Positions 36,893 through 47,986 of a stretch of 64,000 nucleotides of DNA are shown here, one piece after another; positions within the stretch are counted from its first letter, which is position 1, and each line of letters begins with the position of its first letter. The position numbers and the translations under genes are program-made. The notes beneath the pieces are model-generated. The model was not told the DNA's origin. It searched no databases and worked only from the letters and a program-made list of their open reading frames with translations. The DNA lies in contig NZ_JOID01000020.1 of the NCBI RefSeq assembly GCF_000719865.1, positions 47,429 to 111,428 of the forward strand, in the 5' to 3' direction. The DNA is from Streptomyces albus subsp. albus. Its GTDB lineage: Bacteria > Actinomycetota > Actinomycetes > Streptomycetales > Streptomycetaceae.

Positions 36893-39800
36893 ATGGAAGA
36901 GCGAGAAGACGGCGACCGGACGCCGGTGGCGGCCGGTCCCGCAGGCTCCCGTGCGCAGACCGAAACGCCGCACCGCACCGCCGCGGGCGGTCCGGTGAGC
37001 GCCCGGGGGGCGGTGGTCCCGGGGCGCGCGGCCACCGGCTTCCGGCGGAGCCTCCTCCCCCAACTGCTGCTGGCCGCCGCCTGCGCGGGATACACCGCGG
37101 GTGCGGCCCTCGGCTGGGGCTCCCGGACCATCGCCCTGATCATGGGGGACTTCGGTCTCAGCGCCGCGGCCCTCGCCGCCGCCGTGTCCTGCTTCGCCTA
37201 CGCCCGCGTCCGCCCCTGCCAGCGCCCGGCCTGGCTGCTCTTCGCGCTCTCCTCCTCGATGGCCGCCGCCGGGAACTTTGTCTGGGGCTGGTACGAGGTG
37301 GTGCTGCGGCAGCCGGTGCCCGAACCGTCCGCCGCGGACTTCTGCTTCCTGCTCTTCGCGCCGCCCGCCATCATCGGCCTGCTCGTCCTGGCGAAACGGC
37401 CGGTGACCCGCGCGCGCTGGATCTGCCTGGGCCTGGACGCCTGGCTCATCGGCGGCTCCCTGCTCACCCTCTCCTGGAGCCTCGCGCTGGCGCACACCGC
37501 GGACGGGCGGGGCGAGGGCGTGGCGCAGACCGCCCTGTCCCTCGCCTATCCGCTGCTCGACATCGCGCTGGTGAGCATGGTGCTGGTGCTGCACTTCCGG
37601 CGGTCCTCCGTGAACCGCAGCGCGATCAACACCGCCATCGCCGCCCTCGCGCTGACCGTGCTGTGCGACGCGCTGTTCACCTCCCCGATCTTCCGCGAGG
37701 AGTACCGCTCCGGGCAGCTGCTGGACGCCGGCTGGTTCGCCGGCTCGCTGCTCCTCGCCTACGCCCCCTGGGTCGGCCGGCAGGACCGGGCCGAGGAGGA
37801 GCGCGAGCGCCGGACCCACGCGGCGGTGCGGGACGGGTCCGTGCCGTACCCCGGCGGGCTGCCGATCGCCGGTTCGCTGGCCGCCCTGACGCCGTACCTC
37901 GCCGCCGCCGTCTGCACCCTGGGCATCCTGCACACCGTCATCGACGGCGGACGCGTCGACCGGGTCGTGATCTTCACCGCCTGTACGGTCGTGCTCGCCC
38001 TCGTCGTGCGGCAGGGCATCATGCTGATGGACAACATCACCCTCACCCAGGAACTGGCCTATCAGGAGAGCCACTTCCGCTCCCTGGTGCAGGGCTCCAG
38101 CGACGTCATCATGATCGCCACCCCGAGCGGCACCCTGCGCTACGTCAGCCCCGCCGCCGCCGGCGTCTACGGCATCGAGCCGGAGGAACTGGTCGGCTCC
38201 CGGCTGTCCTCGCTGATCCACCCGGAGGACGCCGACGGCGTCATGCGCGAGGTCGGCCGGCTGCTGTCGGCACCTCCGGAGAGCGAGCCGACCACCCGGA
38301 TCGAGTGCCGCTTCCGCGCCGGCGGCCCGCGGACCGCCGGCGGCCCCTGGCTCAACGTCGAGTCCACCGTCAACCGCCACGAGGACGGACTGATCTTCAA
38401 CAGCCGCGATGTGACCGAACGGGTCCGTCTTCAGGCGCAGTTGCGGCACAGCGCCGAGCACGACCCGCTCACCGACCTCCCCAACCGGGCCCTGTTCACC
38501 GAGCGGGTCCGCCGCGCGCTCGGCGGCCGCCGCAGCACGGACCCCGGCACCGCCGTCCTCTTCATCGACCTCGACGGCTTCAAGGCGGTCAACGACACCA
38601 TCGGCCACCAGGCCGGGGACGAGCTGCTCATCCACGCCGCGCGCCGGCTCCGGGAGTCGGTGCGCGCCGGGGACACCGCCGCCCGGCTCGGCGGCGACGA
38701 GTTCGCCGCGCTGATCCTCGGCGACGGCTGCCGGGACCGCGCCGACTGCGAGTTCCGCATCCACGAGATCGCCGACCGGCTCCGCGTCGCCCTCTCCGAG
38801 CCCTACCGGGTCGCGGGCACCGAGGTGCGGGTCGCCGCCAGTATCGGCGTCGCCTTCGCCGATCCCGGCATCACGCCCGGCGCGCTGATGCGCAACGCCG
38901 ACCTCGCGATGTACCGCGCCAAGGCCGCCGGCAAGGACCGGGTCGAGCTGTACGCGCCGGAGATGCAGGCCGAGGTCGTCCGCCGGGCCGAACTGGCGGG
39001 CCGGCTCCGCGCCGCGCTCAACGACGGCGAGTTCGCCCTCCTCCACCAGCCCGTGGTGGAGCTGGGCGGCGGCCGGCTCACCGCCCTCGCCGCCCAGGCC
39101 CGCTGGCGCTCCGCCCAGGGCATCCTCTTCACCCCCGCGGAGTTCCTGCGGGTCTCGGAGGCGGGCGCCGGAAAGGGCGGCGACCGGGGCGCCGAACTGG
39201 GCCGCTGGCTTCTGGAGCATGCGGTGGAGCAGGCCGCCGCGCGGCACCGCGACGGATACGCCGTCCCGGTGTGCGTCCGGCTCTCCGCCCGCCGGCTGAT
39301 GGACCGCACCATGCCGCTGGGCACCGTCGAGTCCCTCCTCACCCGGCACGGCCTGCCCTCGGGCGGACTGGTCCTGGAGCTCTCCGGCGGCGACCCGAAG
39401 ATCCCGCTGGACGAGCTGGAACGCCGCCTCACAGGACTGCGGCGGCTCGGCGTGCGCATCGCTCTCGAGGCCTTCGGCAGCGGCTATGCCGCCATCGACG
39501 CCCTCCGCCGGCTGCCGGTGGACATCCTCCGGCTCGACCGAGGGCTGGTCGAGAGCGTGGTGGAGTCCGCCCGCGTCCACAAGATCACCGCCGGATTGCT
39601 GCGGATCGCCGCGGACCTCGGGGTGGAGACCGTCGCGGACGGCGTGGACCGGCCGGACCAGGTGGTGGCGCTGCGTTCCATGGGCTGCACCCATGGCCAG
39701 GGCATGGCCTTCTCCGGCCCGCTCGACGAGTACCGGCTGCGCCGGGCCCTCAGCCGCGGCGGCTACCCCGTGCCCCATGCGGGCGGCGTCCGGGAGGCCG

Positions 39801-40000
39801 TGCTCGCCGGGAGCGCACCGCCGCTCCTCGTGCCCGACGGCCGCGAGGCGCTCCCCCGGCACGCCCTGGGCGGGGAGACCTGGGAGGCGGCCCGCGACGC
39901 GGTCCCCGGGCCGGTCCTGCCCGGCGCGACGCTCCCCGGTCCGGCCCTGCCCGGACCGGCCCTGCGCTCGAATAGTGAGACGTCGGTCCCACCCACTTGA
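36893..40000 (+). CDS. Membrane PAS-GGDEF protein with degenerate EAL domain
   Basis: A 1035-residue c-di-GMP protein. About nine hydrophobic helices span residues 50-380, then a PAS domain (FRSLVQGSSDVIMIATPSGTL near 396), a GGDEF domain with GGDEF at 600-604 (RLGGDEFAAL) and an EAL-like domain. The EAL domain lacks catalytic residues: the motif region reads ALAAQARW near 730, NVS is VRLS, and DDFG is EAFG at 859-862, so phosphodiesterase activity is unlikely. It should act as a cyclase or sensor. The start is uncertain: ATG at 36893 has a weak ribosome binding site and a GTG at 36997 is an alternative. Its stop overlaps a TTGACA before the ilvB leader. Confidence 0.85.
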   Translation: MEEREDGDRTPVAAGPAGSRAQTETPHRTAAGGPVSARGAVVPGRAATGFRRSLLPQLLLAAACAGYTAGAALGWGSRTIALIMGDFGLSAAALAAAVSCFAYARVRPCQRPAWLLFALSSSMAAAGNFVWGWYEVVLRQPVPEPSAADFCFLLFAPPAIIGLLVLAKRPVTRARWICLGLDAWLIGGSLLTLSWSLALAHTADGRGEGVAQTALSLAYPLLDIALVSMVLVLHFRRSSVNRSAINTAIAALALTVLCDALFTSPIFREEYRSGQLLDAGWFAGSLLLAYAPWVGRQDRAEEERERRTHAAVRDGSVPYPGGLPIAGSLAALTPYLAAAVCTLGILHTVIDGGRVDRVVIFTACTVVLALVVRQGIMLMDNITLTQELAYQESHFRSLVQGSSDVIMIATPSGTLRYVSPAAAGVYGIEPEELVGSRLSSLIHPEDADGVMREVGRLLSAPPESEPTTRIECRFRAGGPRTAGGPWLNVESTVNRHEDGLIFNSRDVTERVRLQAQLRHSAEHDPLTDLPNRALFTERVRRALGGRRSTDPGTAVLFIDLDGFKAVNDTIGHQAGDELLIHAARRLRESVRAGDTAARLGGDEFAALILGDGCRDRADCEFRIHEIADRLRVALSEPYRVAGTEVRVAASIGVAFADPGITPGALMRNADLAMYRAKAAGKDRVELYAPEMQAEVVRRAELAGRLRAALNDGEFALLHQPVVELGGGRLTALAAQARWRSAQGILFTPAEFLRVSEAGAGKGGDRGAELGRWLLEHAVEQAAARHRDGYAVPVCVRLSARRLMDRTMPLGTVESLLTRHGLPSGGLVLELSGGDPKIPLDELERRLTGLRRLGVRIALEAFGSGYAAIDALRRLPVDILRLDRGLVESVVESARVHKITAGLLRIAADLGVETVADGVDRPDQVVALRSMGCTHGQGMAFSGPLDEYRLRRALSRGGYPVPHAGGVREAVLAGSAPPLLVPDGREALPRHALGGETWEAARDAVPGPVLPGATLPGPALPGPALRSNSETSVPPT

Positions 40001-40033
40001 CACCCCTACCGGGCCGGGGAGAAAGTCGGAGCC

Positions 40034-40075
40034 ATGCGCACCCGAATTTTCGTACTTGGACAGCGCGTCGGCTGA
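40034..40075 (+). CDS. ilvB leader peptide (attenuator)
   Basis: A 13-residue peptide, MRTRIFVLGQRVG, ending 128 bases before ilvB. Its Ile, Val and Leu codons are ATT, GTA and CTT, all rare in this GC-rich genome. Ribosome stalling there when branched-chain aminoacyl-tRNA is scarce would prevent the downstream terminator (40116-40149) from forming. Leader peptides of this kind before ilvB have been described in actinobacteria. Confidence 0.85.
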   Translation: MRTRIFVLGQRVG

Positions 40076-40115
40076 AGCAGGTCCTTACACGCCCTGCTGA
40101 ACACACCGGCGCGCT

Positions 40116-40149
40116 CCCCTCGCTTGCCTCACGGCACGGGGGGTTTTTT
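40116..40149 (+). terminator. Attenuator terminator before ilvB
   Basis: CCCCTCG (40116-40122) pairs with the G-run at 40137-40143 including one G-U pair, GCC (40126-40128) pairs with GGC (40133-40135), and six Ts follow (40144-40149). A T-tract is uncommon in Streptomyces and supports regulated termination between the leader peptide and ilvB. Confidence 0.8.
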
Positions 40150-40202
40150 GTTGCACTGGTGACCACAAACCCACACAGAACCATCTCTGAAAGAGAATGC
40201 CG

Positions 40203-42065
40203 ATGACCGAGCAGGCAGCCGGGGCCCCGCACCCCCAGCCACGGGCCCGTAGCGGCGGACACGGGTCCGCCACCGTCGAGAGGGACGTCACGGGCGCGCA
40301 GGCACTCATCCGCTCTCTTGAGGAAGTCGGCGCCGACACCGTCTTCGGCATCCCGGGCGGTGCGATCCTCCCCGCCTACGACCCGCTGATGGATTCGTCC
40401 AAGGTCCGTCACGTGCTGGTCCGCCACGAACAGGGCGCCGGCCACGCGGCCACCGGCTACGCGCAGGCCACCGGCAAGGTCGGGGTCTGCATGGCCACCT
40501 CGGGACCGGGCGCGACCAACCTGGTCACCCCGATCGCCGACGCCCACATGGACTCCGTCCCGATGGTCGCGATCACCGGTCAGGTCGCCTCCCGGGCGAT
40601 CGGCACGGACGCCTTCCAGGAGGCGGACATCTGCGGCATCACCATGCCGATCACCAAGCACAACTTCCTGGTCACCGACCCCGCCGAGATCCCCCGCACC
40701 ATCGCCGAGGCGTTCCACATCGCGGCCAGCGGCCGGCCCGGCCCCGTCCTGGTCGACATCGCCAAGGACGCGCTGCAGGCGAAAACCACCTTCACCTGGC
40801 CGCCGGCGGTCGACCTGCCCGGCTACCGCCCCGTCACCAAGCCGCACGCCAAGCAGATCCGGGAGGCGGCCAAGCTCATCACCCAGGCCCGCCGCCCGGT
40901 GCTGTACGTCGGCGGCGGCGTGATGAAGGCGCGGGCCACCGCCGAGCTGCGGGTGCTCGCCGAGCTCACCGGCGCCCCGGTCACCACCACCCTGATGGCG
41001 CTCGGCTCGTTCCCCGACAGCCACCCGCTGCACGTCGGCATGCCCGGCATGCACGGCTCGGTCACCGCGGTCACCGCGCTGCAGAAGGCCGACCTCATCG
41101 TCGCCCTCGGCGCCCGCTTCGACGACCGCGTCACCGGCAAGCTGGACTCCTTCGCCCCCTTCGCCAAGGTCGTGCACGCGGACATCGACCCGGCCGAGAT
41201 CGGCAAGAACCGGGCGGCGGACGTCCCGATCGTCGGTGACGCCCGTGAGGTCATCGCCGACCTGGTCGTCGCGGTCCAGGCCGAGCACGACGAGGGCCGC
41301 AAGGGCGACTACCGCGACTGGTGGGACAGCCTCAACCGCTGGCGCGAGACCTACCCGCTGGGCTACGACCTGCCCGAGGACGGCACCCTCTCCCCGCAGC
41401 AGGTCATCCAGCGCATCGGCGAGCTCGCCCCCGACAACACCGTCTACGCGGCGGGCGTCGGCCAGCACCAGATGTGGGCCTCCCACTTCATCAAGTACGA
41501 GAAGCCGTCCACCTGGCTCAACTCCGGCGGCGCCGGAACCATGGGTTACGCCGTCCCCGCCGCCATGGGGGCCAAGGCGGGCCGGCCCGACGCCACCGTG
41601 TGGGCGATCGACGGCGACGGCTGCTTCCAGATGACCAACCAGGAACTGGCCACCTGCGCGCTCAACAACATCCCGATCAAGGTCGCCATCATCAACAACG
41701 GCGCCCTGGGCATGGTCCGCCAGTGGCAGACCCTCTTCTACAACCAGCGCTACTCCAACACCGTGCTGCACTCCGGTCCCGTGCCGGCCGGTGAGAGCCC
41801 GGCGGCCTCCCAGGGCACCCGGGTCCCCGACTTCGTGAAGCTCTCCGAGGCCATGGGCTGCGTCGGACTGCGCTGCGAGGACCCGGAGCAGCTCGACGCG
41901 GTCATCGAGAAGGCGAACTCCATCAACGACCGCCCCGTCGTCGTGGACTTCATCGTCCACGAGGACGCGATGGTCTGGCCCATGGTCGCGGCCGGCACCT
42001 CGAACGACGAGGTCATGGCGGCGCGCGGGGTCCGCCCCGACTTCGGCGACAACGAAGACGACTGA
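40203..42065 (+). CDS. ilvB: Acetolactate synthase large subunit
   Basis: A 620-residue thiamine-diphosphate enzyme that makes acetolactate and acetohydroxybutyrate, the first common step to Val/Leu and Ile. Catalytic Glu76 is in [28 protein letters not shown], the FAD-region [15 protein letters not shown] segment and the ThDP motif [12 protein letters not shown]...NN are present. ATG at 40203 is preferred over 40197 for its spacing from GAAAGAGA. First gene of the ilvB-ilvN-ilvC unit, preceded by a leader peptide and terminator that respond to Ile/Val/Leu supply. Confidence 0.97.
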   Translation: MTEQAAGAPHPQPRARSGGHGSATVERDVTGAQALIRSLEEVGADTVFGIPGGAILPAYDPLMDSSKVRHVLVRHEQGAGHAATGYAQATGKVGVCMATSGPGATNLVTPIADAHMDSVPMVAITGQVASRAIGTDAFQEADICGITMPITKHNFLVTDPAEIPRTIAEAFHIAASGRPGPVLVDIAKDALQAKTTFTWPPAVDLPGYRPVTKPHAKQIREAAKLITQARRPVLYVGGGVMKARATAELRVLAELTGAPVTTTLMALGSFPDSHPLHVGMPGMHGSVTAVTALQKADLIVALGARFDDRVTGKLDSFAPFAKVVHADIDPAEIGKNRAADVPIVGDAREVIADLVVAVQAEHDEGRKGDYRDWWDSLNRWRETYPLGYDLPEDGTLSPQQVIQRIGELAPDNTVYAAGVGQHQMWASHFIKYEKPSTWLNSGGAGTMGYAVPAAMGAKAGRPDATVWAIDGDGCFQMTNQELATCALNNIPIKVAIINNGALGMVRQWQTLFYNQRYSNTVLHSGPVPAGESPAASQGTRVPDFVKLSEAMGCVGLRCEDPEQLDAVIEKANSINDRPVVVDFIVHEDAMVWPMVAAGTSNDEVMAARGVRPDFGDNEDD

Positions 42066-42108
42066 GCCCCGGACGCGAGACGCGAGAGAAGAAGAGAGAC
42101 CCAGTCCC

Positions 42109-42633
42109 ATGACCAAGCACACGCTCTCCGTCCTGGTGGAGAACACCCCCGGCATCCTGGCCCGGATCGCCGCGCTGTTCTCCCGCCGCGGGTTCAACAT
42201 CGACTCGCTGGCCGTCGGGGTCACCGAGCACCCCGACATCTCCCGGATCACCATCGTGGTGAACGTCGAGTCGCTGCCGCTGGAGCAGGTCACCAAGCAG
42301 CTCAACAAGCTCGTCAACGTGCTGAAGATCGTCGAACTGGAGCCCGGTTCCGCCGTTCAGCGGGAACTCGTTCTGGTGAAGGTCCGCGCCGACAACGAGA
42401 CCCGCTCCCAGATCGTCGAGATCGTCCAGCTCTTCCGCGCCAAGACCGTCGACGTCTCCCCGGAGGCCGTCACGATCGAGGCCACCGGCAGCAGTGACAA
42501 GCTCGAAGCCATGCTCAAGATGCTGGAGCCCTACGGCATCAAGGAACTGGTCCAGTCCGGCACGATCGCGATCGGCCGCGGCGCCCGCTCCATCACGGAC
42601 CGGTCGCTGCGCGCGCTCGACCGATCCGCATAG
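42109..42633 (+). CDS. ilvN: Acetolactate synthase small (regulatory) subunit
   Basis: A 174-residue regulatory subunit (IlvN/IlvH). An N-terminal ACT domain (HTLSVLVENTPGILARIAALF, RRGFNIDSLAVG) binds valine, and the C-terminal part (VQLFRAKTVDVSPEAVTIEATG) contacts IlvB. It lies 43 bases after ilvB with GAAGAGAG as ribosome binding site. It gives feedback control and full activity to the large subunit. Confidence 0.96.
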   Translation: MTKHTLSVLVENTPGILARIAALFSRRGFNIDSLAVGVTEHPDISRITIVVNVESLPLEQVTKQLNKLVNVLKIVELEPGSAVQRELVLVKVRADNETRSQIVEIVQLFRAKTVDVSPEAVTIEATGSSDKLEAMLKMLEPYGIKELVQSGTIAIGRGARSITDRSLRALDRSA

Positions 42634-43728
<1,095 letters not shown>

Positions 43729-44085
43729 CGCCGCCCCGGCGCGGTGCGCCGGCGGGCGGGGGCCCGAGCCGCGGCCCCGCCCGCCGGAGGCGCCGGTTCC
43801 GGGCGGGGCCCGTGGCCGCGGGCCTCGTCCGGAACCCGTCCGGCCCCTCCCGGCCCGATGAGCCGGACGGGAGCCGTCAAACCCGCCACAAGACCGTTCC
43901 CGGAAAGGCAGACTCCTTGCCGGGGATCTTTCGTGGAGGCGCGTGGCGCATCCCCGCACGCGGATACACTGCAAGAACAAGCGCGTCAGGCTCACAGCGT
44001 CGTGCGTCTTCCACGCGGCTGCCCTTCACCGCCTTCGGCCGTCGGGACGGCCGTCCGTCAAGGACTAGTGAGGACTGAGGACCAC
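43729..44085. other. Intergenic region ilvC to serA
   Basis: 357 bp. After the terminator at 43749-43787 the sequence drops in GC. TACACT at 43965-43970 is a possible -10 box for serA, though its -35 partner is poor. ACTGAGGAC before 44086 is the ribosome binding site. No gene or known riboswitch is seen. Confidence 0.45.
43749..43787 (+). terminator. Hairpin terminator after ilvC
   Basis: Perfect 13-bp arms (CCGGCGGGCGGGG at 43749-43761, complement at 43775-43787) with a 13-nt loop, 20 bases after the ilvC stop. Confidence 0.75.
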
Positions 44086-45678
44086 GTGAGCCCGAAACCT
44101 GTCGTACTGATCGCTGAGGAGCTGTCGCCGGCCACGGTCGACGCCCTGGGACCCGATTTCGAGATCCGGCACTGCAACGGCGCCGACCGGGGTGAGCTGC
44201 TCGCCGCCATCGCCGACGTGGACGCCATCCTCGTCCGCAGCGCCACCAAGGTCGACGCCGAGGCCATCGCCGCCGCGCGGAAGCTGAAGGTCGTCGCCCG
44301 TGCCGGGGTGGGCCTGGACAACGTCGACGTCTCCGCCGCCACCAAGGCCGGCGTCATGGTCGTCAACGCCCCCACCTCCAACATCGTCACCGCCGCCGAG
44401 CTCGCCTGCGGTCTGATCGTCGCCACCGCGCGCAACATCCCGCAGGCCAACACCGCGCTGAAGAACGGCGAGTGGAAGCGGAGCAAGTACACCGGCGTCG
44501 AGCTCTCCGAGAAGACTCTCGGTGTGGTCGGCCTCGGCCGGATCGGTGTGCTGGTCGCCCAGCGGATGTCCGCCTTCGGGATGAAGATCGTCGCGTACGA
44601 CCCCTACGTCCAGCCGGCCCGTGCCGCGCAGATGGGCGTCAAGCTGCTGACGCTCGACGAGCTGCTGGAGGTCTCCGACTTCATCACCGTCCACCTGCCG
44701 AAGACCCCCGAGACCCTCGGGCTCATCGGGGACGAGGCGCTGCACAAGGTCAAGCCCGAGGTCCGGATCGTCAACGCCGCCCGCGGCGGCATCGTCGACG
44801 AGGCCGCGCTGGCCAGCGCCCTCAAGGAGGGCCGGGTCGCGGCCGCCGGCCTGGACGTCTTCGCCAAGGAGCCCTGCACGGACTCCCCGCTCTTCGAGTT
44901 CGACAACGTCGTGGCCACCCCGCACCTGGGCGCCTCCACCGGCGAGGCCCAGGAGAAGGCGGGCATCTCGGTGGCCCGTTCGGTGCGGCTGGCCCTCGCG
45001 GGCGAGCTGGTCCCGGACGCGGTCAACGTCCAGGGCGGCGTGATCGCCGAGGACGTCCGCCCGGGTCTGCCGCTGGCCGAGCGGCTGGGCCGGATCTTCA
45101 CCGCCCTGGCGGGCGAGGTGGCCGTCCGGCTCGACGTCGAGGTGTACGGCGAGATCACCCAGCACGATGTGAAGGTGCTCGAACTCTCCGCCGTCAAGGG
45201 CGTCTTCGAGGATGTCGTCGACGAGACGGTCTCCTACGTCAACGCCCCGCTGTTCGCGCAGGAGCGCGGGGTCGAGGTGCGGCTCACCACCGGCTCGGAG
45301 TCCCCGGACCACCGCAATGTGGTGACGGTGCGCGGCACCCTCACCGACGGCGAGGAGATCTCGGTCTCCGGCACCCTGGCGGGCCCCAAGCACGTCCAGA
45401 AGATCGTCGGGGTTGGTGAGCACGACGTCGAGGTGGCGCTCGCCGACCACATGCTCTTCCTGCGGTACGCCGACCGCCCCGGCGTCATCGGCGCCCTCGG
45501 CCGCATCCTGGGCGAGGCCGGTCTGAACATCGCCAATATGCAGGTCTCGCGGGCCGCCCAGGGCGGCGAGGCGCTCGCCGTCCTCACCGTGGACGACACC
45601 ATCCCGCAGTCCGTGCTCACCGAGATCGCCGAGGAGATCGGCGCCACCTCGGCCCGCGCGGTCAACCTGACGGACTGA
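44086..45678 (+). CDS. serA: D-3-phosphoglycerate dehydrogenase
   Basis: A 530-residue enzyme for the first step of serine synthesis. The NAD fold has VVGLGRIGVLVAQRM; the active-site Arg is in NAARGGIVDEAAL and His in TPHLGASTGEAQ. An intervening domain (about 300-440) and a C-terminal ACT domain (MLFLRYADRPGVIGALG, GLNIANMQVSR) make it the long form found in Mycobacterium and Streptomyces, in which serine inhibits through the ACT domain. The GTG at 44086 follows GAGGAC; the frame upstream is low-complexity. Confidence 0.97.
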   Translation: MSPKPVVLIAEELSPATVDALGPDFEIRHCNGADRGELLAAIADVDAILVRSATKVDAEAIAAARKLKVVARAGVGLDNVDVSAATKAGVMVVNAPTSNIVTAAELACGLIVATARNIPQANTALKNGEWKRSKYTGVELSEKTLGVVGLGRIGVLVAQRMSAFGMKIVAYDPYVQPARAAQMGVKLLTLDELLEVSDFITVHLPKTPETLGLIGDEALHKVKPEVRIVNAARGGIVDEAALASALKEGRVAAAGLDVFAKEPCTDSPLFEFDNVVATPHLGASTGEAQEKAGISVARSVRLALAGELVPDAVNVQGGVIAEDVRPGLPLAERLGRIFTALAGEVAVRLDVEVYGEITQHDVKVLELSAVKGVFEDVVDETVSYVNAPLFAQERGVEVRLTTGSESPDHRNVVTVRGTLTDGEEISVSGTLAGPKHVQKIVGVGEHDVEVALADHMLFLRYADRPGVIGALGRILGEAGLNIANMQVSRAAQGGEALAVLTVDDTIPQSVLTEIAEEIGATSARAVNLTD

Positions 45679-45698
45679 CCCGCCGGGTACACCCTTCC

Positions 45699-45730
45699 GG
45701 GCCCGGTTCCGCTGCGGCGGAGCCGGGCCC
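45699..45730. terminator. Bidirectional hairpin between serA and epoxide hydrolase
   Basis: 14-bp arms (45699-45712 and 45717-45730, with one G-U pair) enclose a TGCG loop between two convergent genes. Confidence 0.75.
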
Positions 45731-45742
45731 GCCGGTGTCCGG

Positions 45743-46891
45743 TCAGCGGAACCGCCGGAAGAAGGCGCGCAGGTCGCCGATCAGCAGATCGGGGGCCTCC
45801 ATCGCGGCGAAGTGGCCGCCCCGGTCGAACTCGGACCAGTGGACGACGTTGTTCTCCCGCTCCGCGATCCGGCGGATTCCCAGGTCTCCGGGGAAGACGG
45901 CCACGCCCGTCGGCGTGGTGGACCGGTCGGCTGTCCCTCCCCAGGTGGCCGCGCTCTCCTTGTAGAGGCGGGCGGCCGAACCGGCCGTGCCGGTGAACCA
46001 GTAGAGCGACACATTGGTGAGCAGCCGGTCGAGGTCCACGGCGTCCTCGGGCAGTTCGGCGGCCGGGTCGGTCCACTCCTTGAACTTCTCCACGATCCAT
46101 GCCAGTTGTCCGGCCGGGGAGTCGTGCAGGCCATGGGCGAGCGTCTGCGGGCGGGTGGCCTGGAGGAGGGCGTAGCCGGTGCCCTCCTGGTCGGTGTAGC
46201 GGGCCAGCCGGTCCCGTTCCGCCGGGGTGAGCCCCTCGGCCTCGCCCGGCTCCCCGGTGGGGAAGCCGAGAGCGCCGTTGACGTGCACCGCCACCACGTG
46301 CTCCGGGTCCAGGCGTCCCAGTTCCGCGGAGACCGCGGAGCCGGTGTCGCCGCCCTGCGCGGCATAGCGTTCGTAACCGAGCCGGCTCATCAGGACGGCC
46401 CAGGCCCGGGTGACGCGGGAGATGTCCCAGCCGGGTTCGCCGGTCGGCCCGGAGAAGCCGAATCCGGGGATCGAGGGGGCCACCACGTGGAAGGCGTCCG
46501 CGGGGTCGCCGCCGTGGGCGCGGGGGTCGGTCAGCGGGCCGATGACGTCCAGGAACTCCACGACCGACCCCGGCCAGCCGTGCGTGATGATCAGCGGCAG
46601 GGCGTCCGGCTCGGGGGAGCGGACGTGCAGGAAGTGGATGTTCTGGCCGTCGACCGAGGTCGTGAACTGGGGGAAGGTGTTGAGTTCGGCCTCGTGCCGC
46701 CGCCAGTCGTACCCGGTCCGCCAGTAGTCGGCCAGCGTCCGGAGGTAACCCGTCGGCACACCGTGGTCCCAGCCCACGCCGTCGAGTCCGCCGGCCCAGC
46801 GGGTGCGGGCCAGCCGCTCCCGGAGATCGTCGAGGTCGGCTTGGGGAACGGCGGCGCGGAACGGGCGGATGTCCGTGTCTTCGGTGTTCAT
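45743..46891 (-). CDS. Epoxide hydrolase family alpha/beta-hydrolase
   Basis: A 382-residue epoxide hydrolase with the N-terminal EHN domain ([17 protein letters not shown] at about 7-23, then LNTFPQF), the oxyanion motif [10 protein letters not shown], nucleophile Asp182 in AAQGGDTGS, a cap-domain Tyr region ([11 protein letters not shown]), and His360 in [11 protein letters not shown]. It probably opens epoxides of small aromatic or terpenoid compounds; juvenile-hormone-type relatives share this layout. The ATG at 46891 is 62 bases from the divergent WYL regulator, with an operator-like repeat between. Confidence 0.92.
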   Translation of the reverse strand: MNTEDTDIRPFRAAVPQADLDDLRERLARTRWAGGLDGVGWDHGVPTGYLRTLADYWRTGYDWRRHEAELNTFPQFTTSVDGQNIHFLHVRSPEPDALPLIITHGWPGSVVEFLDVIGPLTDPRAHGGDPADAFHVVAPSIPGFGFSGPTGEPGWDISRVTRAWAVLMSRLGYERYAAQGGDTGSAVSAELGRLDPEHVVAVHVNGALGFPTGEPGEAEGLTPAERDRLARYTDQEGTGYALLQATRPQTLAHGLHDSPAGQLAWIVEKFKEWTDPAAELPEDAVDLDRLLTNVSLYWFTGTAGSAARLYKESAATWGGTADRSTTPTGVAVFPGDLGIRRIAERENNVVHWSEFDRGGHFAAMEAPDLLIGDLRAFFRRFR

Positions 46892-46908
46892 GGCTCTCAC
46901 GCTAGAAG

Positions 46909-46937
46909 CCACCTGGGACAGTTCCGGTCCCAAGTGG
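46909..46937. promoter_or_regulatory. Divergent operator of the WYL/epoxide hydrolase pair
   Basis: CCACCTGGGAC (46909-46919) and GTCCCAAGTGG (46927-46937) form an 11-bp inverted repeat with one mismatch and a 7-bp spacer, filling nearly half of the 62-bp gap between the divergent starts. A likely binding site for the WYL regulator. Confidence 0.65.
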
Positions 46938-46953
46938 CGCGCAGAATGGATCC

Positions 46954-47928
46954 ATGCTGGAAACCTCCGCACGCCTGCTCCGTCTGCTCTCGCTCTTCCA
47001 GGCCCGGCGGGACTGGCCGGGGGCCGAACTCGCCGACCGTCTGGGGGTGACGCGGCGGACCGTACGGCGGGACGTGGAGCGGCTGCGCGCACTGGGCTAT
47101 CCCGTCCACGCGACCGCCGGCGCGGCGGGCTACCGGCTCGGGGCGGGGGCGGCCCTGCCGCCCCTGCTGCTCGACGACGAGGAGGCCGTGGCGGTCGCCG
47201 TCGGCCTCCGGACCGCGGCGAGCGGGTCGGTCGCCGGCCTGGAGGAGGTGTCGGTGCGCGCTCTCGCCAAGCTGGAGCAGGTGCTGCCCTCCCGGCTGCG
47301 CCACCGGGTGAACGCGCTGCAGTCCGCGATGGTGCCGCTGGCCGGCGGCGGCCCCGCCGTGGACCCCGCCACACTGACCGCGATCGCCGCCGCCTGCCGA
47401 GACCACCGGCGGCTGAGATTCGACTACCGGGACCACGGTGGCGGCGAGAGCGTCCGGGAGACCGAGCCGCACCGTCTGGTGCACACCGGGCGGCTCTGGT
47501 ACCTGATCGCCTGGGACACGGACCGTTCCGGCTGGCGGACGTTCCGCGTCGACCGGCTCATCCCCCGCACACCGGGCGGCGCGCGGTTCACACCGCGCCG
47601 CCCTCCGGCGGAGGACATCGCCGCGTACCTGTCGCGGGGTGTCTCCTCGGCCCCCTACCGCTACCGAGGGCACTTCCTCCTGCACGCCCCCGCCGAGGCC
47701 GTCGCCCCGCGACTGCCGCCGACGGCCGGCACGCTGGAGGCGGACGGCGAGGACACCTGCGTCCTGCGCACGGGGGCCAACTCGCTGGACGAGCTCGCCC
47801 TCTACGTCGGTCTCCTGGACGTTCCGTTCGAGGTCCGCGAGCCGCCGGAACTGCGGGAACGGCTGGCCGTGCTGGCCGGCCGCCTCGCCCGGGCGGCCGC
47901 GCCGGACACCCCTGGTGGCGGGGTCTAG
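46954..47928 (+). CDS. HTH-WYL transcriptional regulator (YafY type)
   Basis: A 324-residue regulator. An N-terminal HTH_11 helix-turn-helix ([33 protein letters not shown]) is followed by a WYL domain: [13 protein letters not shown], then [14 protein letters not shown] with the WYL-type motif, and [13 protein letters not shown] domains often bind nucleotide-like ligands. It is divergent from the epoxide hydrolase and a candidate operator lies in the shared gap, so it probably controls that gene and itself. Confidence 0.9.
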   Translation: MLETSARLLRLLSLFQARRDWPGAELADRLGVTRRTVRRDVERLRALGYPVHATAGAAGYRLGAGAALPPLLLDDEEAVAVAVGLRTAASGSVAGLEEVSVRALAKLEQVLPSRLRHRVNALQSAMVPLAGGGPAVDPATLTAIAAACRDHRRLRFDYRDHGGGESVRETEPHRLVHTGRLWYLIAWDTDRSGWRTFRVDRLIPRTPGGARFTPRRPPAEDIAAYLSRGVSSAPYRYRGHFLLHAPAEAVAPRLPPTAGTLEADGEDTCVLRTGANSLDELALYVGLLDVPFEVREPPELRERLAVLAGRLARAAAPDTPGGGV

Positions 47929-47986
47929 GTCATTCCTGGCGCGCCGATGTCGTGAAGGCGCCGGAATTGCCCCCTCTTCCACGGGC

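Noticed and set aside
36882..36998. 38-codon frame from ATG 36882 overlapping the GGDEF gene start
   Set aside because: Arg-rich low-complexity peptide; its stop overlaps a GTG possible start of the GGDEF gene, but without conservation data a leader-peptide role cannot be supported.
39916..39986. Pro/Leu repeat and hairpin potential at the end of the GGDEF gene as a terminator
   Set aside because: It lies inside the coding sequence before the stop and has no T-tract; treated as low-complexity protein tail.
35315..40003. 1562-codon open frame on the minus strand
   Set aside because: It lies opposite the GGDEF/EAL and hydroxyacid dehydrogenase genes, shows no domain pattern and reflects the GC-rich third positions of the true genes.
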